Positions 32,884-43,993 of a stretch of 64,000 nucleotides of DNA are shown here, in pieces; positions within the stretch are counted from its first letter, which is position 1; every line of letters begins with the position of its first letter. Both the position numbers and the translations under genes were made by a program. This DNA is from Nelumbo lutea. Lineage: Eukaryota; Streptophyta; Magnoliopsida; Proteales; Nelumbonaceae. The notes under the pieces are model-generated. The model was not told the DNA's origin. It was given only the letters and a program-made list of their open reading frames with translations, and did not search any database. The DNA lies in assembly GCA_022828595.1 (NCBI GenBank), contig JAKGHH010000001.1:74520401-74584400 (forward strand). Reading direction: 5' to 3'.

Positions 32884-34877
32884 TGCCCCCTCGAGGATGA
32901 GGTGACGGACCTCCATACGGTGCCGATATCCTCGACGGTGTTGATTTTTATATTGGATGATTGCCCAATTTGACAATTTAGAATGATTCTCATATAACCA
33001 ACAAGCATTGTCTGAACCTCTTGCAGCCTTGTATTGGGACTTACAACCTTGCATTCGTATGATGTCATGTACTCGACTATCCTGATTCCGGTGTGGAATA
33101 GTAACTTGACCATTTGACCACTTGCAAAGGCCTGTGGTTGCCAAGTTTTTTTCCTTCTGCTTGGCAAGGTAAGCCAATTATTCTACACGAGCCTTGAATT
33201 TCTAACCCATAAGACTAAAACATTGAACATTGTTGCCTTATATTCACTGACAGAGGTGGAACACTTTGAATTAAATTTCAGATCTCACAGTGCGAGCTGA
33301 TGGTGATTACCTTTGTCCACGCATTTGGATTCGGAGCTGCTTCAGAAAAAATCGTCAAAGTGAGTAAGAAGATTGAGTTCTTAACAAATTAGAACTGACC
33401 CTTTGATTCCTTTCTATTGCTAATGCGTTGTCTTGGATGCAGCAGACGCCCATCATTCCCTAAATGATCATTATCCAGTCCTCTACAAGCCACCGTCAAT
33501 AAACCAGGTATTTCTTCTCGAACTGTATTTTCTAGTCGGTGAAGCAATATGCAACCAGTTCATGTTGTAAATAGAGATGTCGTCTCGAGTCTTGGATGTA
33601 ATGAAGGAGTTGTGCTTCTTGGTTTTCTAAGCAACTATAATTGCAATAAGCAATTAATATAATAGACCCAGCTGGTTACAGTAGAAGTCATTATTTTGAA
33701 CTAAAATAGGGCCCACCATAATGAGTGTTCTGTTCTATCATCGTCCCTTCTGCAATGGAAGGCGATAGTTCTCTTTGTCTATGTTGTAAAAATTGGATTT
33801 ATATGGCTAAATCTGCATGCCCTCTAAATTGAATATCAGTGTGCTCATATATTTTGCAGCATCGATGATCCAGTAACCACTAATCCAAATAGGCCGCTTC
33901 GACTTTTTCAAGAACGACTAAATCTGCATGGACTGTATGGACTGTAGCCCATCATATAGTTGATCTTCGTATAATAAACACACACCAACAGTAAGGACCC
34001 TTGAACAGGGTCCAATGTAAATGAGCAACGCCATCCCAAGTCCCCCTTTGAATCTATGGGCTGTAATTGACATAAGCATCAGCCTCACACGTATGCATCC
34101 TCATTCTTTTTCATTCCATGTATATGCATTTTACTGATGTTATCTTCTCACATTGCATGACATACAACTGATAAAAACCACTTGATGATGAATTCATTAT
34201 CCCCAATTCCCTCATTGCTTCATCATCCCACCGACTTAGTCACCAACTCACAAGTGTAGGTGAAGTTTGATGAGAGGTTATGCAGCCCTCATTGACATGT
34301 AAGTTAACGGAACAGTGGGATGACCACCTACAGATTTGGCAGCATCTTGAACTCGCCTTTGCATGATACCCCATCGGTTAGAAACATCATGGCCTGAATC
34401 GCCTCTGTTTAGAAATCTGTGGAACAAGGGCCTTTGCTCTCCGTGCTCTTCTTACCCTCTCCTGAAAGGGATAGGGTTTATAGCTACGTTAACATCTGAA
34501 TTGGCCTTGTGTTTGACAATGTAATCAAAGTCAACATGTTGCAATGAGTGCAACACAGAACTGATTTTCTTAAGCCCGTCCACTAAAATGTATATGGGTT
34601 TTTGGAGGGATCCACTCCACTGCAAACATCTCTTTGATTTAATGTAGTTGAATTTTGTTTTTTTTTTTTCTCTTTTTCTCTCTTTTACAATCATCTATTG
34701 TTTGAAATTCATCCACATGAATATTGCGACTAATGTTGCACTTACTTTCTTTATTATAGAGACACTTGTGAAGTGCTCTATTTGGTGGAAGCACAACTCA
34801 TTTGAGGTATCATGAGATCCATTTGCTTCTATGAGTCATGCTGAGCTAGGGCTTCACCACTTGGCACATTTGTATGG
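32884..34877 (-). other. Non-coding interior of the Tat-like element (3' side)
   Basis: No conserved domain is seen. The minus frame 33177-32854 is open for 107 codons but matches nothing I know. The region probably belongs to the long 3' untranslated part of the Tat-like element. A nested insertion cannot be excluded. Confidence 0.35.
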
Positions 34878-35455
34878 CTTCATCAGCAACGAGCCCTCGT
34901 AGACCTTCAATGGTCCGAAGTTCCTAGGTCCAGAGTTTCATAGGCTTTTGGGTCTGAAGTCTCTTGGATTTAGGGATTATCTTGTATAGATCTTTTTCAC
35001 CAGCGAGACACAACATGCAGAGCTTCATCAACAGCAAGCCCTTGCAGACCTTCAATGGTCCGGGGTCCCTAGGTCTAGAGCTTCGTAGGCTTTCGGGTCT
35101 GAAGTCTCTTGGATTTAGGGATTAGCTTGTATAGATCTTTTTCACCAGTGAGACACAACATGCGAAGATTCATCAGCAGTGAGCCCTTGCAGACCTTCAA
35201 AAGTTCGGGGTCCTTAGGTTTAGAGCTTCGTAGGATTTCGAGCCCGAAGTCTCTTAGATTTAGGGATTAGCTTACATATAGCTTCTTCACCAGAGAATCA
35301 CATCATGCAAAGCTTCATCAATCGTAGGCCCTTGCAGACCTTCAATGGTCTAGGGTCCTTAGGTCTAGAGCTTCGTAGACTTTCGAGTCTAAGGTCTCTT
35401 GGATCTAGGGAGTAGCTTGCAAAGAGCTTCTTCACCAGAGGACTTGATGCACGAA
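34878..35455. repeat. 145-bp tandem repeat, four copies
   Basis: Copies start at 34878, 35023, 35168 and 35313. The unit contains GCCCTTGCAGACCTTCAA, GGTCCTTAGGT, AGAGCTTCGTAGG and GAAGTCTCTTGGATTTAGGG. Spacing is exactly 145 bp for each step, with moderate base divergence, so the array is old but indel-free. Tandem arrays between integrase and 3' LTR are known in Tat/Ogre-type elements. Confidence 0.9.
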
Positions 35456-35526
35456 GCCTTCTCTTTTTCGAGGTAATGTACTTTTATTTATTTTTTATTG
35501 TATTAACACTTCTCTTTTTCTTATGC

Positions 35527-36475
35527 AGGTGATGTCTTCTTTTGGTTCATTTGGTTTTGAAGCTTCATCGCCATCTTTGATACATCCTTTGCCAAAGAAG
35601 AAATTACCTCACGGAAAAAGATTAGCAAAGCCTGAAGACCTAACTATGAAAGGGTGATATCTCTACTTTCCTTGCAGAATGATCAACCACTTATGGTTGT
35701 TATTGATGAACTTTTGACAAGTCCTTGTTGTCAACACAAAGTTGAATAAGAGTAGCTCTTTGATCAACACACTTAAGGCATAAAAGATGTGTTGGAAGAC
35801 AACAATGATGATTTCTTTCATTGGTGATGTGATCCTTGGGCATGTGTCATTCTGAGGAACAACCCTTCGCTTATCTCATAGTATCGACTTTTAATTTCTC
35901 TAGATTCATCTCTACCTCTCCAACATAGAGGAGTTGTCATGGTTCACATAGCGCTAGAGTCCTCTGTTGCTTCTAGAGAATTTGTTCGACTTCTATGAGA
36001 TCATATGGGATAAGCGCATTCCTTTAACATGGGAGGGAGAAGATTCTTCATACCCTTTCTAAGGAAGCTTGTTGTGAAGACCTTTACCCATATGAATGGA
36101 TGTGTTAAGATCAGCTGACATGTCTTCCACTGATAACAAGAAACCCCACATTGATGTAATGTCTTGTACCTTTGAGGAGGAATGGCAAGGACTAGAGGAG
36201 CAATAATAAAAGCAGGTGGAACAACAGTTTTCCTTAACCTTCAATGACAATACTCTAGCAAAAAGCAATAGGAAGATAGTGAAGCACTTATAGCGAAAAA
36301 GCTCTGCATGACAAGTTGAAACAATTGAAGGCATCTAACAAGCACGAGATGCAAGTCAATGTTAAGTGACCACATAATTTATAGAAGCATCCATTGCTCT
36401 TTGTAAGAGCGTACTTAATTATGTAAAACTCAAAAAAGTGGTTTTTCTCTTGTAAATGAAACAACTTCTCGTCGT
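35527..36475 (+). pseudogene. Degraded antisense accessory ORF of the Tat-like element (candidate)
   Basis: On plus, antisense to pol, a frame after TTTCTTATGCAG starts MSSFGSFGFEASSPSLIHPL, followed by PKKKLPHGKRLAKPEDL. Further on come FYEIIWDKRIPLTWEGED and a Lys/Glu/Gln-rich end with stops. An antisense ORF between integrase and 3' LTR, often with a plant-mobile-domain-like segment and a coiled coil, is a known trait of Tat-lineage elements. The resemblance here is weak, and several stops break the frame. Confidence 0.35.
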
Positions 36476-36544
36476 AGTCAAATGATGTTGGAAATGGACT
36501 TGATATTTCTTTCTTTTTCTTCTAAGATAGAAATTCTCATATTT

Positions 36545-36676
36545 GACATTTGGTTTTATGTTCACAGTTTAGGCTCATGTGGGTTAGAAGCGTTACAATG
36601 CCAAAAGACTTTTTTTTTTTGTTTTGTCGTTCACAGTTTAGGCTCATGCAGGCTAGGAGTGTTACAATGCAAAAGA

Positions 36677-36713
<37 letters not shown>

Positions 36714-36901
36714 TGATTCATAGTTTAGACTCATGCGGGTCAGGAGCGTTACAATGAAAAAGACTTTTTTTTTTATCGTTCACAATTTAATCTCATGTTG
36801 GCCAGGTGCATTACAATGCAAAAGACATGTTTTTTGTTTTATTTTCTTTTGTTATTCACAGTTTAGGCTCATGTGGGCCAAGAGTGTTACAATGAAAAAG
36901 A
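36545..36901. repeat. Five imperfect ~75-bp repeats with poly(T) tracts
   Basis: The core TTCACAGTTTAGGCTCATG, followed by GTTACAATG and AAAAGAC, occurs at about 36562, 36631, 36715, 36779 and 36855. Copies are separated by T runs of variable length (up to 34 T at 36679-36712). The array starts right at the integrase stop codon. Confidence 0.85.
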
Positions 36902-38107
36902 CTAGGGGTAGTACCTCTTAAAGTACTTTCCATTAATGGGTCCAAGACATAGACCCTCTGGCATGACAAGGAGATAAGCATCATTAGTGTAGAATTCTTC
37001 CACCACGTGAGACCCATCCCATTTAGGGTCAAATTTCCTCCTTGAACGATGTGAGAGAACGATAGGACGTCGAACAGCAAGGACAAGATCTCCTTTCTGA
37101 AATGATCAAAAACAAACCTTCTTGTTGAACGAACGAGCCAAACGAGCTTAGTGGCACTCTGTTCTTTGTTGAGCTTCTAATCTCTTCTCATCTAGTGCTT
37201 CGAGCTCAACTAATCACAGCTTTGCATTCTCATCTTCTGTAATTCCCTCTTGGATAGCCATCCTTAAGGAGTTCATTTGTCTCTCAAAGGGAAGTACAAC
37301 TTCTACACCATATACTAAGGCAAAAGGAGTTGCATTTGTAGCGGTGCGGTAAGATGTTTGATATGCTCATAAGGCCTCATCCAAGCGTTCATGCCGATCT
37401 CTCTTGGACTTGGACACAATCTTCTCAAGTAATTTACATAGAGTTTTGTTAAAGGCCTCTGCAAGTCCATTGGCTATTGCATTGTACATGGTTGAAAATC
37501 TCTGCTTATTGCCAAACTTGTCACAAATGCTACTTAGAATGGGTTCCCGTTATCTGTGATTATGTAACGAGGAACAACGTAGCGATAGACAATGTGAGTC
37601 TGGAGAAAGTTAACAATATCTTCTTTCTTTACTTCTCGAAAGAAACCGCTTCAACCCATTTACAAAGTAATCCATTGCTTCTAGGATGAAGAGGCGCTAG
37701 CGAAAAGACTTAGGCAAGGGACCAACCACATCAAGTCCCCATGCATCAAATGGCCATGATGCAATTGTAGGATGTAGAGGTTCTGGTGGTTGGCGAATAA
37801 AATCCCCATGAATTTGGCATGCCTGACATCTTTTGGCATATTCAATTGAGTCTTGTACCATTGTTGGCCAATAGAAGCCCATTCGCTTAAGGTGATCATG
37901 GAGCTTAGGTCCTGATTGATGAGCACCACAAACTCCAGAGTGTGCTTGGTTGAGTGCACTTTGGACTTTGTCTTCGTGGATACACCTCATGTAGACACCA
38001 TTGAAGGAACGTTTGTAGAGGTTGTCATTGTAGTATAGGAAACGAGGTGCTTGATGTCGTATCTCAGCTCTACGCTTGGGATCTTCGGTAAACTTCCCCT
38101 GCTGCAA
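36902..38107 (-). pseudogene. Integrase of the Tat-like element
   Basis: The N-terminal HHCC zinc module is seen in 38107-37697 (NQAHSGVCGAHQSG, then GFYWPTMVQDSIEYAKRCQA, CQIH). It is followed by AWGLDVVGPLP, the first catalytic Asp. Other frames continue with DYFCKWVEAV, YIITDNGNPF (second Asp), SYRTATNATPFALVYGVEVV, and the C-terminal GDLVLAVRRPI...FDPKWDGSHVVEEFY. Stops occur between segments, and the catalytic Glu region is disrupted. Confidence 0.78.
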
Positions 38108-38127
38108 GTAGTCGATGAAGGTTGTCT

Positions 38128-39281
38128 CTAGTCCTTAACATCTATAGTGAATATAGAAGCCACATTGCTTTCTTGCTCTTTCTCTTCTTGAGGTGACTTA
38201 GGGGGAAGAACCCATTTTGCACAAGCGGGTATTGTTGTTGCTTCATCACCCGTGAGTGCTAAGACAATGATTAAAGCTTGGTACTCTACCATGTTGTTAG
38301 AACAAAGTTCAATTAAGACAAATGAGTATGTAAGGATTTCACTTTGTGGCGAGACAAATACAACACCGGCACCCGCACCATCTTTGCATGCTGCTCCATC
38401 GAAAAACATCATCCATGCTGATAAGATGTCCATGTAGAAAACCTCTTAATCAAGAAGGTCTTTGAAGAGTTCCCAATCTGTTGGAATAAGGTAATCCTTT
38501 CACAGCCTTTTGTGGGATATAGGTGGTATCAAATTCTGACAAGAGGAGATCCCAGTTAGCCAATCTCCCTGAAAGTACAGGTCGTGTCATGATGTACTTG
38601 AGGGGGTCTTCCCTTGAGTTAACATCTATAGTGAATATAGAAGCCACATTGCTTTCTTGCTCTTTCTCTTCTTGAGGTGACTTAGGGGGAAGAACCCATT
38701 TTGCACAAGCGGGTATTGTTGTTGCTTCATCACCCGTGAGTGCTAAGACAATGATTAAAGCTTGGTACTCTACCATGTTGTTAGAACAAAGTTCAATTAA
38801 GACAAATGAGTATGTAAGGATTTCACTTTGTGGCGAGACAAATACAACACCGGCACCCGCACCATCTTTGCATGCTGCTCCATCGAAAAACATCATCCAT
38901 GCTGATAAGATGTCCATGTAGAAAACCTCTTAATCAAGAAGGTCTTTGAAGAGTTCCCAATCTGTTGGAATAAGGTAATCCTTTCACAGCCTTTTGTGGG
39001 ATATAGGTGGTATCAAATTCTGACAAGAGGAGATCCCAGTTAGCCAATCTCCCTGAAAGTACAGGTCGTGTCATGATGTACTTGAGGGGGTCTTCCCTTG
39101 AGATGAGGTGGACAGTATGTGCCAACATGTAATGTTGTAATTTCTTCGTGGCAAAGATGAGAGTAAGACAAGTCCTCTCTATGGGTGAATAATTCAACTC
39201 GACTCCTATTAGTGTCTGACTGAGATAGTAGAGTGCATTCTCTTTCCCTTCCTCATTGACTTGTGCCAACAAGGCTCCCAA
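38128..39281 (-). pseudogene. RNase H region, duplicated
   Basis: 39281-38934 encodes the RT-connected RNase H (ALLAQVNEEGKENALYYLSQ, NYSPIERTCLTLIFATKKL, then SREDPLKYIMTRPVLSGRL). 38917-38450 and 38433-38128 both encode the second RNase H start (MMFFDGAACKDGAGAGVVFV, NNMVEYQALI). The second RNase H occurs twice because of the 484-bp duplication. Both copies share a frameshift after QKAVKG, so that lesion is older than the duplication. Confidence 0.8.
38135..39102. repeat. Exact 484-bp tandem duplication in pol
   Basis: 38135-38618 and 38619-39102 are identical over 484 bp by direct reading. The junction reads CCCTTGAG|TTAACATC. It duplicates the RNase H segment of the dead Tat-like element. 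Because the host element is old, perfect identity means a very recent duplication, gene conversion, or an assembly artefact. Confidence 0.92.
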
Positions 39282-39532
39282 TGACTACTCTTGTACAACG
39301 ATGTATAAAATGAGTGGCTTCTCAGGGCTTGGTGCAACAAGTATTGGGGGTTTGAGGAGGTATTGTTTTATGCTCTCTAAGGCATTTTTACAGCCCTCAT
39401 CCCACTCAAATGGGACATCCTTTTTTATCAGCTTGTTGAATGGTTGACAACGTGCTGCCAGGTTGGAGATGAACCGTTGAATGTAAGCCAGTCATCCTTG
39501 GAGACTCTTCAACTCTTGTAGGTTCCGCGGCT

Positions 39533-40314
39533 CTAGCATGTTTTGGATGGCATCAAATTTTGACTGATCAATTTCAATCCCTCGATGGCGAACAATAAAC
39601 CCGAGGAACTTGCTTGAGTGACTCCAAATGCACACTTGACAAGGTTCATCTTTAGTTGATATCTCCTTAGCCTATTGAAAATGCTACGCAAATCATCAAG
39701 ATGGTCCTCTCTCTTCTTAGACTTGACAACCAAGTCATCAACATAGCAGTCGACCTTCTTATAAAGAATGTCATCGAAGATCCGTTGCATCGCACACTGA
39801 TACATAGCATCGGCATTCCTAAGCCCAAAAGGTATCACTTTGTAATAGTAGATCCCCTTTGGTGTTCGGAAGGCCGTGAGTTCTTCATCCTTAGGTGCCA
39901 TGCGAATTTGATTGTATCCAGAAGAACCATCCATGAAGGATAATGCCCCATGGCCTCTAGTTGCATCTACCATGAGTTTAATGATAGGCAAAGGAAATTC
40001 GTCTTTTAGGCAAGCTTGATTTACGTCAAGTCAACATAGACCCGAATTTGGCCATTCTTCTTCCTCACAGGAACAATGTTTGCAATCCAAGTTGGATACT
40101 TCACCTCCCGAATGAAACCAGCTTCAATGACGTTGTGCTTGCTTGATTGGTTGTACCTCGTGCTTAATTTCTTGTATGTCCAAGCAAAGACATCCTTGTG
40201 CTCCTGAAGTAGTTTGAAGTATATGGCTTCTTCTTCAGGGCTAAGGAGTGCACTAATGTAGATAGGTCTAGATTCCTCTTCAGTGCCAAGGTTCAACTCC
40301 TTCAGGTCATCCAC
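39533..40314 (-). pseudogene. Reverse transcriptase of the Tat-like element
   Basis: Pieces at 40314-40021 (VPVRKKNGQIRVYVDL) and 39991-39533 (FMDGSSGYNQIRMAPKDEEL, IPFGLRNADAMYQ, CYVDDLVVKS) give the finger and palm motifs. The YVDD box is intact and so is the Asp in FMDGSSGYNQ. A frameshift separates the two pieces near 40000-40020. Confidence 0.8.
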
Positions 40315-40340
40315 TATTGCTTGGCCTCCTTCTTCAAAGG

Positions 40341-42290
40341 TAGGTGGAGCAGGCTCAAGTTCTTCATCTGAAGAAGTGCTTGATAGATCATTAACTCCTT
40401 CAGGTCATCCACTATTTGCTCCTTGTGAACGTCGAAAAAAATTGGTAGTCACTTCCTATTTGAATGTTGAGAGTCACCACCCACCAAAATCACAAAGTAA
40501 GGAGTGATGGGTCTCCCAAATAATTGCAATTAAACCACAAAAAAAAGACTCCAAGCCTTGCCACCATAGATGTAGGTAAGATGAGAGAGAGAGAGAGAGA
40601 GGGAAGGGGTTAGGCACCGCTCTCTCTGATCGATGCAAATATTATTTCCATTCCCTAAAATCACATGAGAAGAAGGTGATAGAAGAAGAAATTTGTCTTC
40701 CACCTGCAAGGGAAGGGAACTTCTGTAACCGGGCATCTCTCCTTCCCATTTAATCCCCTTTTAGGAGCAAGGGCCTGAGCAAAAGGATGAGACTACATCC
40801 CACCCCTTTTCTATCAAAACCCCCCACAATCTTATTCGGTTGACTAGCTAAAAAAGGGAGAGAGCCCTCGAACTGCTTCCTTTGATTGCAAGAAGAAGCA
40901 AGCACTCTTGTCTTAAGAAAAACTAAAAAAAAAAACAATAAAAATAAATGAATGAAACTGAAAAGGAGATGAGGTGTTAATCTCACCTCTTGTAGCCTTC
41001 AAAGGAAGAAATCGATGCTAGTTTTTAAACTTAGAGGATGTTAAGGTGTTGATGATGAGATAGTTTGGTGGTCTTACAAAGACACTGTAATGGCTATTGT
41101 TGGAATATGGCCTTTCCTTGGTACTCTCAAGACACTCTCCTTCTATTTACTAGGCCACTCTTGTGTCTCCCTTTCTTCTCTAGCTCCATCCCTCTTTTTT
41201 CTTCGGCTCCCTTCCCCTTTGACCTCTCTTTCCTCTTAAAACTCCTCTTATTCAACTAAGCTCTCTCTTCCACTCTCTTGCCCGATCGAGCTCTCTCTTC
41301 CACTCTTCTTGCTCGACCCCCTTTGCTTTGGAAATGGACACTCCTATTTATAATAAGAGGGAAGGGATTTTCAAGGAAACTTCATAGTGAATGAGACTTG
41401 TCAATTAGGGTTTGAAAGGACTGATTTGGAGTGCTATTTGGGCAATTTGGGTTCATGAAGGGTATTATTGTAATTTAAGGCTTGGGGGCAAATTGGTAAT
41501 TTGGGATAAAAGGGTAATCGGGTAATTTTTTAGGGTCTAAAGGGGTAGATTAGGAAGGATAATTGGGTAATTTGGGTGAATAAGGGCATTTTGGTATTTT
41601 TGGTTTAATGGGCAATTTGAGAATTTGGGATGGAGGGTATTTTGGGAATTTGTTCAAGGGGTATTTTGGGAGATTTGGAAAGAATGGGTAATTTGACAAT
41701 GAGCTCAAGGGTATTTTGGTAATTGGTCCAAGGGTATATTTTAGGAATTTAGGAGTAATTTAGGAATTAGGTTAGGGGTATTTTGGTAATTGGTCAAAGG
41801 GGTATTTTGGTAATTTGGAAAGAGGACAATCTTGGTAATTTGGTCAAGGGGGTATTCTGGCAATTTGTTGTGAGGGTAACTTTGGTAATGTGGTCAAGGG
41901 TAATTTGGGCATTTGGTCAGGGGGTACTTTGGTAATTTGGAAGGTGGGTAACTTTGTTAATCTAGTCAAGGGTATTTTGGGCATTTGGTCATGGGTATTT
42001 TGGTAATTTTGTCAAGGGTATTTTGGGCATTTGGTCAAAGGTATTTTGGAAATTTGGTCAAGGGGTAATTTTGTAATTTAGAATGGAGGGTAATTTTGGT
42101 AATCTGGTTAAGGGTATTAAGTGGGTTTAACGATGGATTTTAAGGATTTGGGGGTTTAGATTTGGGTTCTTTGGATTCTTTGGGTTTTCGTAGGGTCGGA
42201 ATGGTTTGGTCGGTGTTTGAGTGTGAGTTGGGGGTTTTGACAGAGGATTGAGGAAAAGTCGGGTGCTAACACTCCTGCACCTGTGTTTAT
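40341..42290. other. Non-coding leader/LTR-like region of the Tat-like element with minisatellite
   Basis: No gag or protease is found where they would be expected. 40440-40510 carries GAGAGTCACCACCCACC, and 42180-42290 carries GTCGGAATGG and GTCGGGTGCTAACACTCCTG, words often seen in Tat-type LTR or leader DNA. There is a (GA)n run at 40582-40601 and a short CTCTCTCTTCCACTCT duplication near 41264 and 41291. I could not find a matching LTR, so the boundary with neighbouring DNA is uncertain. Confidence 0.35.
41455..42125. repeat. C-poor minisatellite, ~23-26 bp units
   Basis: More than 20 imperfect copies of GGGTATTTTGGTAATTTGGT, then CAA, follow one another. Over this stretch the + strand is almost free of C while G and T dominate. 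Units differ by substitutions and small indels. Confidence 0.9.
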
Positions 42291-42687
42291 GCCTATTCAT
42301 CAATACAAAATATTTTATTTCATTAGCTGAAGAAAATTAAAAGACATAATAGTGGCATGCAGAAGAATCTAATAGATCCCCAGACTGGGTATGATAATTC
42401 CTAACTAAGAAGGAACCAAAGAGTGAAAGATAAGAATCAAATTATCGAAGGAGATTGAGAAGAGATGAACATCTTGATGGTTAGATTGGTGCCACATCTC
42501 TTGTGAAACTGGACCAACTCTTCTTTGGATGAGTCATTGCCCATCACTGAACAAACTTCCAGAACAGAGTCTTGTCATTGTCTTTCTTTCTCGTACTCAA
42601 AATAGATCAAAGTCAGCTCCTAAGCACACTTAAATTTCCATTCCTGATGGTTTTAACAAAAACCCCATTATGACCAATCTCTGAACC
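42291..42687. other. Spacer before the chromodomain element
   Basis: No gene seen. It ends at GAACC, immediately before the 5' LTR. Confidence 0.5.
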
Positions 42688-43007
42688 TGATATAGCTCAA
42701 GGGATTTCAGAGCCACGTGGCTATTGAACAGAGCACCCTCGACTAACTAATGGGGATGCCAAAAAAGTTGTTGGAGGGGATGTGATTGTTAGCAAATTAT
42801 AACCGAAATGATTCCTTTAATCATTGTAACACAGCTGTAGCATGACATGTGTAAGCCTCTATAAAATGAGATGAATCAATAAACGAGTATCATCTTCTCC
42901 AATTTTTACTCTGTTTAGTCACCTCTATGAGCTAGTGCTCGGCACCATAGCTTAGGGCAAGGGAAAATCCAAGGCCTCTTCTCTTCTAAGAGAAGAGTTC
43001 AATATCA
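42688..43007 (+). repeat. 5' LTR of the chromovirus
   Basis: It starts TGATATAGCTCAAGG and ends TCAATATCA. It includes a TATA-like CTCTATAAAATGAG (42856-42869) that could direct transcription, and an AATAAA (42878-42883). Confidence 0.9.
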
Positions 43008-43010
43008 ACT

Positions 43011-43022
43011 TGATATCAGAGT
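43011..43022 (+). other. Primer-binding site (initiator Met tRNA type)
   Basis: TGATATCAGAGT lies 3 nt after the 5' LTR. It differs at two positions from the standard TGGTATCAGAGC complement of the initiator Met tRNA 3' end. Confidence 0.8.
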
Positions 43023-43045
43023 GGCACGGTTTGTCCACTTCCACC

Positions 43046-43935
43046 ATGGCTGACTTCAATGATCGGATGAGTAGCTTGGAAAGGCGTCAGGATGGGTCCG
43101 ACACCAAACTTATTGAGATCCTAGAAATCCTGCTAGCCCTACAATAGTAGAAACAGAGTAACTGAGATAGAAGCTACCAAAGGGGGGGGGTTCTAGTGAA
43201 TGGAGTAGGGACCAAAAAGGGATGAGCAACTTGGGTAACTCGATGGCTTCATCCATTAGGCCGCTAAAAATCGAGCTTCCTAAGTTCTTAGGCAACAATG
43301 TTGATGGGTGGTTACTGCTGATCCAATAGTACTTTTCAGTCCAAGAAGTTATAGAGGACCAATGAATCTCAGTAGCCACTCTGGCACTCCAAGGAGTGGA
43401 GGTGGAATGGTACAAGTGGTTCAAGGACCATCACCCAAAACCGAGCTGGTCAGAGTTTGTTGAGGCTCCCGACAACAGGTTCAGTGGGCTTCAAGGCTCC
43501 AACATTGTTGGGCATTTCTCTAAGCTCACTCAGACCACTAGAGTCCAGAGCTACATGGAGGAGTTTCAACAATTGTTGACTAGAATTAAGGGATTTGCCA
43601 AAGATTACCTCATTGGTTGCATCGTAGATGATTGGAAACTTGAAGTTAGGATTAGGGTAGAGAAGTTTGAGCCGATCATGATCCAGAGGTCTTTCATGAT
43701 AGCATTACTAGAGGAGGAGGGATAGTGGGTAAAGAGGATAATTGTGCATAATGAAGGTACTAAGCTATGGCCTACATCAGTTGTAGTTGGGATCATTCCT
43801 ACACAGGTTGTTGTCCAATGCCCACAAACATTAAAAGAATCACGCTGACTTAACTCAAAAGAGGCATGAAAAGGGTCTTTGTTTCCATTGTGATGAAAAA
43901 TACACTCCCCAGCACAAGTGCAGGTCCTAGAAATT
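43046..43935 (+). pseudogene. gag of the chromovirus
   Basis: The start ATG at 43046 gives MADFNDRMSSLERRQDGSDT and then stops. The capsid-like core runs at about 43400-43725 (WSEFVEAPDNRF, VQSYMEEFQQLL). The knuckle is near 43877-43920, as CFHCDEKYTPQHKC in one frame. Several frameshifts and stops make it non-functional. Confidence 0.75.
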
Positions 43936-43993
43936 GTTTTGGATTTCAGGTCTTACTGAGTAAAAAGGAGAGGAGCAGGCACAGGTTGAAGAT

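Larger units (their letters stand above)
36902..40340 (-). pseudogene. Tat-like Ty3 pol: RT, RNase H, integrase (degraded)
   Basis: On minus, from 40314, the order is an RT N-terminal region (EHKDVFAWTYKKLS), palm, RNase H with a duplicated segment, zinc-binding integrase N-terminus, core and C-terminal domain. The stop TAG is at 36904-36902 after KYFKRYYP. The N-terminal FAWTY motif and the extra RNase H point to the Tat lineage. Frameshifts and stops occur throughout: at about 40000 (between the two RT pieces), at about 39520-39290, at AVKG|LPYS in RNase H, and in the integrase core. No gag or protease is found upstream, where only non-coding DNA follows. Confidence 0.8.

Noticed and set aside
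34878..35455. CRISPR-like regular repeats
   Set aside because: The units are 145 bp, contiguous, without unique spacers, and lie in plant retroelement DNA.
36482..36757. Frames with poly-Phe or poly-Lys runs
   Set aside because: They come from the T-tract repeat array. The homopolymers are not protein-coding.
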